DNA from: Massariosphaeria phaeospora
Lineage: Eukaryota; Ascomycota; Dothideomycetes; Pleosporales
Assembly (NCBI GenBank): GCA_011032825.1
Contig: JAADJZ010000008.1
Coordinates: 1,054,001-1,118,000, forward strand
Reading direction: 5' to 3'
DNA length: 64,000 nt
In this document: one piece after another, positions 56,450-64,000 of the stretch
How positions within the stretch are numbered: position 1 is the first letter of the stretch
Layout: each line of letters begins with the position of its first letter
Notes under the pieces: generated by a model
What the model was told of the DNA's origin: nothing
The model's database searches: none
Seen by the model: only the letters and a program-made list of their open reading frames with translations
Translations under genes and position numbers: made by a program

Positions 56450-58649
56450 CTAGGACATGACCGGCACCACTCTTCCAGTAATCCTCTCCATATCCTTCTC
56501 CATTTCCCTCCTCAACTCCTTCTGGAACTCCATGACCACCTCACCAAACTGCTCCAGCGCATCGTGAGCCCTCGGAGCGCCAATCAAAACGATGCCTTTG
56601 GGTACAACAACATCCTTGACTTGGAAGCAGCCAAACGTAACCACCTTTTTGATCTTCGGGCAGCTGCGGAAGATGCCCGCGACGATGACAGTGTCGACGA
56701 CGGGGCAGAAGGACAGGTTGATTTCCTGTAGGTTCGGATATTGCTTCTTGCCGTCGAACGTGTCCGCGAAGGCATCGAGCGAGATGTGGCGGCAGGATGC
56801 AATGTCGAGGTATTCAAGCTGGCGGCCTGAGTGCGCCATGAGGGCTTTGAAGCCCTCGGATGCGAGGCCGATAGGGAAGTCTTCTGGGCCGTCTGGGTTG
56901 CCGTTGTCGATGTCGCGGGTCGTGTTCAGGTCGATGTAGCGCAGCGGGGGATTAGCCCAGCCCTTAAAGAGGTTGACGTAGCCTTCATCGGAACACTCGT
57001 TGTTCTCGGTGAAGCGCAGCTTCTGGAGATGGCGGCAGCAAGTGTGGATTAAGTCGAGGAGCTCGTCGGTCGGATCGGACGCGTTGTCTAAAAAGTTCTC
57101 GAGACAGAGAGTGCGTAGGTTACAGCCAATGGTGCGCACGAGGTTAATGATGCGTTCGCGAGGAATCTCGACGTTGAATCGAAGCGTGAGATGTTTAAGA
57201 TTCTCAAGACGGGCGATGGCGTCGACGCTGTCCACGCCAAGTAACTTGCAGCGTTCGAGCTTCAGTCGCTCCAGGTTTGGACAGAAGGTAGTCAGTGCTT
57301 CCACCGCTTGGTCATCGAACGCCGCATCGAGCCACTCGAGCTTCAACGCCTTCAGGTCCTTGCCGCGGGCGACAAAGAGGTCTATCCATTTATCGTTTGA
57401 CACGAGATTGGCACCAAGCAGCTGGATGGCCTCTATCGATTTGGCCTTTTCTATCATGTATTCTATGTTCACATCCTTGAACTGGCAGCAGTTGCGAAGA
57501 GCGAGTTTCTTGAGGTTGGGAATGACGGCGAAGATCTGGTTGTAATCTTCCGTTTGGAGATCTAGATTTTGTAAGCTGATTGCGAGTCCGATGGATACAG
57601 AAGTACTTACAGGCGGCCTCGTGGACAGCAAAGCTGCGCATGTCCGGCTGCAAGAACAGCTTCAGTGTCGTCGAATTCGTGGCGCGCTTCTTGGAGAAGA
57701 TCTCAGACAAACGTTTCATGATAGGCTCGGGCATATCGCCAAATTCATCGATATCGTCGGCATGGTTCGCGAGCTTCTCGATGCAGAGTTGCTGTAGGGT
57801 CTTGGTTCCGCGGAAATTGAATCCGTCCAGACGGTTGCTCTCGATCTTCCTTCTGCCCCTGCGCACGGCAGGCTTGTTCGACTTCTCGGTTGCCTTTACC
57901 TCTTTGGCTATTTCCTTTCCACAAGGCGTGCACAGCAAGCCGCCGTCGAGACCGGCCTTGCTGTATGGCGTAACCGTGAACGCTTTGCTACAAAGCTCAC
58001 AGCTTCCCCGCTGGCCCGGTAATGGCTTCGCCTTCTTGTACATGTCCATCATATCCTCGTAGTCGGAACCATCGTCTGATCCGCCCTTCTTCTTCTTCTT
58101 TTTGGCGGCCGTCTTCTTGGACTCCTTGCCCTTCTTGATCTTGGCAATCGCATCATCCTGGTCTCGCTTTCGCTTCTTGGATCGTTCAGCTGCCATTGCC
58201 GAGGACTCTGCTTGAGCTTGTTCTTCCGCCTCGGCATCGCCATCGCCGGCGTGTTCGGATGGACCTTCGCCGTTGTCTCCCGCTTCGGCTGTGGTGGCGG
58301 CTTCGGCCTCGGCTTGTGCCACGCGTTGGCGATATGAGTCGCGAATTTCTTGTGCGGAGATGTTGTTGGCCTGGTGTGGAGTGTCAGTCCCGATTCCTGG
58401 CCCAGCGCGCGGGCCGGTCTGGAATGGAAGGTAGCTGTGCAGCACGGCTGTTGCGGAACAGTCTTTCGACCGTCACAAGAGAGCACAGATGACACGACAC
58501 CTATTTCGACGCAGCACTAATGAGGACTCACCGCCAGAAAATCGGTCAACGCAGAGTGCGGCCCGCGGATCCCCGCAGCCCTGCCTCGCCGTCCGGACCT
58601 ACGCCGCCGTTAGCCACGACTACTTGATGGCGCTCAACAGCACTCACAT
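56450..58649 (-). CDS. RAD7: RAD7-like nucleotide excision repair protein
   Basis: The model is complement(join(56450..57561, 57611..58370, 58532..58598, 58648..58649)), 646 residues. RAD7 works with RAD16 in global-genome nucleotide excision repair and in a cullin-type ubiquitin ligase. The N-terminus gives the family GPHSALTDFLA-ANNISAQEIRDSYRQR block across intron 2. A Lys-rich acidic region and a CELC...CTPC zinc-binding pair follow (about 148-175), then leucine-rich repeats from about residue 210 to the end. No in-frame ATG lies upstream in exon 2. An intron (58599-58647: GTGAGT donor, GGCTAACGG branch, GCGTAG acceptor) splits the start codon as AT|G, giving MSGRRGRAAGIRG. The alternative is an N-terminally truncated start or an unseen upstream exon. 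Confidence 0.9.
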
Positions 58650-59276
58650 CTTGTTTATCTCTATTTGGTGTACAGGCGGCCGAAATTGGGGGGTGGTTGT
58701 GCAGACGACGGCGGCAGTGAGTGGAGTGGTGCGTTGGGTAGTAGGAACGAAGATAAATCCTGAGGGAGGAAGTGGGGGTGGTGAATGGTAAAGCTCGCGC
58801 TTGATCCTTGGCAGTCACGGTATCACGTGGTGGCGATTATGCGTCAATTACGGCCTAATCAAGCCTGGCGTCGCCCCTTTCTGCTCTTACCAGCAACCGC
58901 CTGGGCAGGCAACCATCTCACGGATCAAAAGGCCAGTCAGACTACAAATAAGCCGGTATATAGACGTCTTGTTGTCTCAGACCCACTTCATAATCGACTC
59001 GCTAGAAACCTTATCGAAATTTGTGCGTCGACTTAGACAACAATCCTTGACGTCATCCACCCACACTACAACACAGTCGTTGCTCGATAATAACATGCCA
59101 CGAGTGGCCCTCTTAATGTCTAATTACAGTAAACTGTATTCTATCTATGTATTATGCAATGAGCTCTAATGAACGACTGGGCCACTGACACTACACAGAA
59201 GCCTGGATGAGCCAACAAATGAAACAATCCACCTCTCTACTCTAGAAAATGCGCGCCATCATGCATCGCCTCCCGA
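58650..59276. other. Spacer upstream of RAD7
   Basis: Holds the RAD7 5' leader and promoter, and the 3' flank of the cupin gene. No gene, repeat or RNA is visible. Confidence 0.5.
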
Positions 59277-60072
59277 TCAAGCAATGTTGCAGCGCTCAAA
59301 GCACGCGTCTGCCATTTTCACAATATGCGGAGGCGTCACCGCGCGCACAGCCTCAAACCCGCTCCTGCCGACCTCCCTCCTGCCCAGCGTCGTCGCATTC
59401 CCACCACCCACTGGCTCCTGCAAAACCGTCGTTGTACCCGGGTCGTCCGACGTAAAGAACACAACCACGGTCGACGGCTTGCAGTTCTGCGAGTCGTTGA
59501 TCTGGTAGTGCACGGCGCCCTGGGGAAACAGCGTGCCGGTGTTCTTCGTGAGCTTGCCGACGAACTCGGGGGTGGGCGAGCGGTCCCCGAGTAGCCCGAT
59601 TTCGAGGTTCGTGCCGAAGGTGACCTCGTTGTCGACGACGACGAAGAATTCGTGGGCGCGCGGGTGCACGTGGGGGAGGAGGACGCCGCAGGGGCCAACG
59701 GTGCCTAGGTTGACGCTGAGGTCGGCACCGAAGAGGAAGGGGAAGCTTCTGGTGTTGGCCTGTGTGCACTGTGTTAGACCGGGAATACAACGGTGAGTGA
59801 GGTTTGGGTGGACTTACGACGCTGTTCATGCCCCCTTGTGACCCGGGGATACTGCCGGCGTTTTGATTGAAGTCATAAACGGTGGCTTTGGCAAGGTCCT
59901 CGTCGCTGAGGAGTTTCGAGCCTGAAGCATCGGTAAGAAGCTTCTGGTAGCGCTGTACTTGAGTAGGGGTGGTGATGAGCTTTCCCAACAGTTCAGTATT
60001 GTCGGTAGGAGCTGCGTGGCTGGCGCCGAAGGCTAGGGCGGCAAGGAAAGCCTTCAGGATACTTTGTTGCAT
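59277..60072 (-). CDS. Secreted germin/spherulin-like cupin
   Basis: The model is complement(join(59277..59759, 59818..60072)), 245 residues. The 58-nt intron has a GTAAGT donor and an ACACAG acceptor. MQQSILKAFLAALAFGASHAAP is a clear signal peptide, so the protein is secreted or wall-bound. The cupin barrel carries germin box 1 (LPHVHPRAHEFFVVVD; His, His, Glu metal ligands) and box 2 (GTLFPQGAVHYQIND; the last His ligand). It resembles spherulin-1a proteins made by fungi and slime moulds on starvation or spherulation. Some germins are Mn oxalate oxidases or superoxide dismutases, but activity cannot be assigned. The C-terminus has two cysteines (DACFERC). Alternative upstream ATG 60198 would bury the signal peptide, so 60072 is preferred. 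Confidence 0.93.
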
Positions 60073-61266
60073 TTTTTCGAAAGGTAAGGTAGTTAGGATG
60101 TCTATGGATAGAGAAAGAGCTTGGGTGTAGTGGGAATATCGGCGCTGTATGATTGAGGAGAAGACACTGTCGATGGTGGAGTTTTCTATCGCGGCCATGC
60201 TCGCTCTTTATGCTCTACCTCCAGACAACTATTTGGAATATCCTCCTTGCTCAACACCATCACCAGCCTCCTCTCTTCGAACTGTCCTAGCGCTGATAGT
60301 ACCAAAGAACCTTGAAAACCACGCGCTTACAACGTGAACGTCGGACCGGTGAACAAACACCCCATCGCACTTCCCCAAATCCACACTTCCATTCCGTTCC
60401 GTGCATACCAATTGGGCAGCACCGCATTCCAAATTCCTGAGCCAAATGTCCTCAGCCCTGTGGGTCAGCCGGAAAAGAATTAAACTGAGCAGGAGAACAC
60501 CTAATGAAGCAGCATGTCGCGATAGCTAGGTACAACACGCAGCCTCGCCTATGTGCGGCTGTAACCGAGATCACCGAGATCACCGGAATCCCACTTGTTC
60601 GGAGGCGGTGCAGGCATACATGCATTGCGGCTGAGATACCTCTAAGCAATCTCACACTACTAATCGTGAACCTCGGCTAGGATATACAACAAACTACAAC
60701 AAGGCCATTCTGGTTCTGTTGTCAAGTTGCGAGATAACAATTTCATGTCTGCAGATCATAGGGTACTTACTCCGATCACTTGGCACCACCCGCACGGAAT
60801 TTTCATTTCCGACAATCACAACTACGTAAAATACAACAAGGGCCCTCTGGTTCTGTTGTCAAGTTGCGAGATAATAATTTCATGGCTGCAGACCATATGG
60901 TACTTACTCCGATCATTGGGCACCACCAGCCCGGAATTCCAAACCCGACGATAACAACTACGTAAATTGCACTTGTGTGCTTGATCAAAGTCTGCCTTCC
61001 AGCCTCAGCCTCATAGATGACGAAGCGATATCCGAACGTCTGCGCAGTAGCTCAGTAGTCGCGCCCGTGTCTATCCAAGCTAATCTGCCAAGCCTGTACC
61101 CCGAATCTGTTCGGCATATGTGATTCTGCATGGGAAACGGGCATTTTAGGGCTTACTACAAGACGGATAATGTAGGTGGTCTGTTAGTCTGGATGCGGAC
61201 AATGGGCGATATGTGTTTGCTCCTTTTGGAGACTTGTGTGTACCAGTAAGAACAGAAGCGAATGGG
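60073..61266. other. Spacer with a 137-bp tandem duplication
   Basis: Holds the cupin promoter and the TRM44 3' flank. The only structure I see is the two-copy repeat at 60695-60966. No gene is supported. Confidence 0.55.
60695..60966. repeat. Two-copy tandem duplication, period 137 bp
   Basis: Both copies start tacaacaagg (60695 and 60832) and share ctggttctgttgtcaagttg and ggtacttactccgatca. They have scattered substitutions, including several C/T and G/A changes. Confidence 0.85.
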
Positions 61267-63231
61267 TCAATGGCCCGCCCCTTTCCCTGGCTTCACCAAC
61301 CCGCTGCCCCTCGTCAACCACTGCGCTCGCACCTGCTCAATCCCCGTCTCTGGTATGTGCATCTCGGCGGCCACCAACTCCCGCACCACCGCCATCCTCT
61401 CCTGCAAACCCAACCCATGCCCCAAGTCGCCCGGCCCCGCCGCCTTCATCGCCCGCCCAAGAAGCGCAACGTTGCGCGTCGACGGAATGCGCAGGTGCTC
61501 TTTCTCCGGCACGTAGCCGATGCGCTCGGTGAGATGCGCGACGTAGCTGCAGAAGGCGGCGTAGGCGGACGGCTGGGTGGGTTTGGACGCCTTGGTCCCG
61601 GTGGTGGTCGTAGTCGGTGGGGAAGACGAGTGTTTGGCATGGAAGGGCGCGCGGAAGCGCGTGCCGGCGAAGTTGTGGCTGCAGCAGGGGATGGCGAGGA
61701 AGGGCGACGCGGACACGAAGGCGAGGCACGGCGTCCAGACTGTCAGTTCGTCGGCGTGGTTGGCGATGAGGAAGGTGCCTGGTGGGAAGATGCCGTTGTG
61801 GGTGCGGGCGGGCTCCGTGGGCGGGGGATGAGGTTGAGGCTGCTGTTGCTTGGCGTTGTTGTCTTTCTCGCTGTTCTCGCTGTTCAGCATCTCTGGGACG
61901 AGGAGCATCTCCTTAAGTTTCTCGTCGTAGGCATCGCCGAACGTGGCCCAAGTCTTGCGTCTGCGGGCGTCGAAGCCCCAGCCGAGCCAGCCCTCTTGGT
62001 TGAGGATCCAGACTAGGAGGCCGTTCCCGCATCCGATATCCGCGAAGCCAGGGAACTCGCGCTGGGCCTTTGCTCTGCGCTGATTCTCAGCGTCCTGACC
62101 ACGGGTTTCCTCATCGTTCCGCGCAGCAGCATCTTGCGCAGACTCCACTTTATCCGAAGAACGCTTCCCGCCATACATGTCCGTCCACAGCTCGACCAAG
62201 AACGCGGCAATGCCCAGATCCTCAAAGACGTGCTTCTCAGCCGGCGTTTGCTCTACCCAGCGCTCGATCAAGCCGACGGCGTACTTACCCTTCAGATACG
62301 CATACGTGTCCTGGAAGGGTTTCTGCGCGATGACGACGTCGTGGTGCACGCGCTTCTGGTAGCCGGCCATGCGCCCGCGCGAATGCTTGTGGATGATCTC
62401 GAGCATCTTCAACGCAGTGCGCGACAGTCGGTTGTCGAGCGGTTTCTCAGGGAACAGGTCGTAGTATACAGATAGTGTGCCCGGCGGTGCGGCGGAGCGG
62501 GACGGCGCATCGCGCTGGAACGTGTACAGTATGGCCAGGCCGCGGACCTTGGGGTGGTAGAAGGGGATGGATGCTGGGTCTGAGACGTGCGGGAGATAGA
62601 CTACGAGATAGCGGTCCGCGGCAATCTGGCGCGTGGTCCCTGATGTGTTGTCCTGGATGGTGATTCGTTCAGTGGACGTAAACAAATGGCATGTTTGCAG
62701 CAGCGGCGCGTCCAGTTTCGGGTTTCTGGGTATGAGCTTCCGCACGACCGTCCACTCGAGCGAATAGCCCGCAACACCGCCTACAATCAATCGGGGTTGG
62801 TGGTCTGTCTTCATGTGCTTGACGATGCTGGCAAGCTCATGTGGATGCCGTGCCGTGGGGTTGAATGTCGCATCCGCGAAACTCTTATACGACAGCTCGG
62901 CGCGCGATAGGTGCGATGCCGTCAAATTTGGATTCTCCAGCAGATTGCGGCTCACGTCGAGAAAGTACTCCGGGGTAAATTTCGCCGGCGCTGATTGCAC
63001 GATGGTCCATATCTCGGGCGGCAGTCCAGATTCGAGCTGAGGCGCTTCTTCCAGGTTTACCGGTTCGAATTTTGCGCCGTTCGACTGCGCAGGCCGGGAC
63101 AGTTTGTTGTCGGAGTCGTGCCCAGGTTTCATAAGCTTCTCGTGTGGCTCCGTTGAGGATTCAGGCGCTTCGGTTTCTGCGCCATCTTCTGGTGTGATAT
63201 TTGGGTGCTGGTTCCCATCTGTGTGAAGCAT
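61267..63231 (-). CDS. TRM44: tRNA (uracil-O2-)-methyltransferase TRM44
   Basis: An intron-less gene of 654 residues. TRM44 adds the 2'-O-methyl group at U44 of certain serine tRNAs, using S-adenosylmethionine, in the cytosol. A polar N-terminus of about 60 residues is followed by the family N-terminal region. The catalytic part has the SAM-binding block FADIGCGNGLLVWILNQEGW and the next strand GWGFDARRRKTW. ANHADELTVWTPCLAF and IPCCSHNFAGTRF follow, both typical of TRM44. A low-complexity insertion (KQQQPQPHPPPTEP) separates them. The C-terminal region (RIPSTRNVALLGR) fits the family end. The start MLHTDGNQHPNI is the first ATG of the frame. No splice signals interrupt the frame. Confidence 0.94.
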   Translation of the reverse strand: MLHTDGNQHPNITPEDGAETEAPESSTEPHEKLMKPGHDSDNKLSRPAQSNGAKFEPVNLEEAPQLESGLPPEIWTIVQSAPAKFTPEYFLDVSRNLLENPNLTASHLSRAELSYKSFADATFNPTARHPHELASIVKHMKTDHQPRLIVGGVAGYSLEWTVVRKLIPRNPKLDAPLLQTCHLFTSTERITIQDNTSGTTRQIAADRYLVVYLPHVSDPASIPFYHPKVRGLAILYTFQRDAPSRSAAPPGTLSVYYDLFPEKPLDNRLSRTALKMLEIIHKHSRGRMAGYQKRVHHDVVIAQKPFQDTYAYLKGKYAVGLIERWVEQTPAEKHVFEDLGIAAFLVELWTDMYGGKRSSDKVESAQDAAARNDEETRGQDAENQRRAKAQREFPGFADIGCGNGLLVWILNQEGWLGWGFDARRRKTWATFGDAYDEKLKEMLLVPEMLNSENSEKDNNAKQQQPQPHPPPTEPARTHNGIFPPGTFLIANHADELTVWTPCLAFVSASPFLAIPCCSHNFAGTRFRAPFHAKHSSSPPTTTTTGTKASKPTQPSAYAAFCSYVAHLTERIGYVPEKEHLRIPSTRNVALLGRAMKAAGPGDLGHGLGLQERMAVVRELVAAEMHIPETGIEQVRAQWLTRGSGLVKPGKGAGH

Positions 63232-63647
63232 ATCCTCCTTTTGCGGTGATGGGAAAACTCTAGCTTGCAGCTCTATGATGAAGAATCTCAGGCAACTCTA
63301 GATTACACCAAGAAAGGCTAACCCAGACATGCTATTCGACATGAAATAAACGGTGTGCAATGATCGGGTATGTGAAGGGATGAGTCCGAAGGTTGGAAGG
63401 ATGCAGGAGTGGACCCGACTCGGCTAACACACGTGAACCTACTAGTGCGTTGGAATAAGCGGCCATAGTTGTAGTTACTAACGTGAGGCCTTGCTAGACT
63501 CCAGAATGAAATGTTTCTATATGTCTCTATACCCATTCCCCAATGAAGAGATACCCATCCATTTTACACAACGCCCTCAAATGCACACCACCACCACCAC
63601 CTTCACAGTTTCCCCGCACCACGTCCCCCACCCACCATCCTACCTCC
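63232..63647. other. TRM44 promoter region and GNA1 3' flank
   Basis: No gene is visible. A (CCA)n run (about 63589-63601) lies just downstream of GNA1. Confidence 0.5.
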
Positions 63648-64000
63648 CTACTGCCCCCCCTTCGGCTTATTCTGCCCATAGTAATGCGCCATCTCCAAGC
63701 CGGCGCGCTTGAACCCACACTTGACATAGAAGCCCTCGTTGGCCTCGGAGCAGTCCAGAATCGACTTGTAGCAGCCGACCTTCTCGGCGACAAAGTCCAG
63801 CGCTTGGATGATGCGCAGGCCCAGCTTCTTGCCCTGCTGGTCCTTGGCCACGGCAATGTCCTCGATGTGGCCGACGAGCCCGAGGTTGTGGATGAACTTG
63901 CGCTCGACGAGCAGCGCGCCCGTGCCGACGATGTGGTTGGCTGCGTCGGTGATGCAGAGTAGGAAGTACTCGTCGTTGTGGTGCGCCATCCATTCGTAGC
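63648..64000 (-). CDS. GNA1: Glucosamine-6-phosphate N-acetyltransferase, 5' end cut off
   Basis: The gene runs off the right edge, and 117 C-terminal codons are visible in the open frame. The enzyme transfers acetyl from acetyl-CoA to glucosamine-6-P, the second committed step towards UDP-GlcNAc and chitin. The GNAT fold is clear: ERKFIHNLGLVGHIEDIAV, then the acetyl-CoA loop KDQQGKKLGLRIIQAL (Q/RxxGxG/A-type), DCSEANEGFYVKCGF and the C-terminal MAHYYGQ. A local Met at 63989 is not the true start, because homologues are about 160 residues and the frame continues to the edge. Together with the GlcNAc-6-P deacetylase at 10 kb, it catalyses the opposite direction of the same GlcN-6-P/GlcNAc-6-P interconversion. 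Confidence 0.94.
   Translation of the reverse strand, partial: YEWMAHHNDEYFLLCITDAANHIVGTGALLVERKFIHNLGLVGHIEDIAVAKDQQGKKLGLRIIQALDFVAEKVGCYKSILDCSEANEGFYVKCGFKRAGLEMAHYYGQNKPKGGQ

Overview
This window looks like nuclear DNA of a filamentous ascomycete. The evidence is the many 45-76 nt introns with GT(A/G)NGT donors, CTAA(C/T)-type branch sites and AG acceptors, Kozak-like ATG contexts, and a gene set typical of Pezizomycotina: a DCL2-type Dicer, a UVDE endonuclease, a PRO1-like Zn2Cys6 regulator, a spherulin-like cupin, a fungal MATE transporter and an HSPA12-like Hsp70. The class (Dothideomycetes would fit) is inference. All exon joins below were worked out by hand by matching phase, splice signals and family continuity. 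For every multi-exon gene I call confidently, the summed exon length is a whole number of codons.

Left gene block (0-17 kb): a short-chain dehydrogenase, an intron-containing tRNA-Asp, a Rab escort protein (MRS6 type), a large SMP/C2 tricalbin-like membrane-contact protein divergent from an N-acetylglucosamine-6-phosphate deacetylase, a signal-peptide-bearing agmatinase-like ureohydrolase and a MATE transporter.

Middle (17-30 kb): a gene-poor island. It holds decayed coding remnants (17-18.6 kb), two small orphan genes facing tail to tail with overlapping stop codons (22.6-23.4 kb), a 57-residue Cys/His microprotein with a TATA box (25.7-26.0 kb), and a very GC-rich stretch (28.2-29.9 kb) that is open on both strands by composition. 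The large PRO1-like Zn2Cys6 regulator follows at 30.3-32.9 kb. Long spacers then surround the UV-damage endonuclease UVE1 (36.4-38.9 kb).

Right gene block (41.8-64 kb): DCL2; proteasome alpha-2, divergent from a RING-CH membrane E3; a coiled-coil protein of unknown function, divergent from an HSPA12-like Hsp70; a zinc alcohol dehydrogenase; RAD7, whose start codon appears to be split by an intron; a secreted germin-like cupin; TRM44; and the edge-truncated GNA1.

There are no operons. Functional links are loose. UVE1 and RAD7 belong to two independent UV-repair routes. The deacetylase and GNA1 are two steps of amino-sugar metabolism. The proteasome subunit and the RING-CH E3 share a promoter region and both act in ubiquitin-dependent turnover. 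The items most worth checking are the split RAD7 start codon, the orphan microgenes of the gene-poor island, and the duplicated exon-intron unit in the decayed gene near 18.5 kb.
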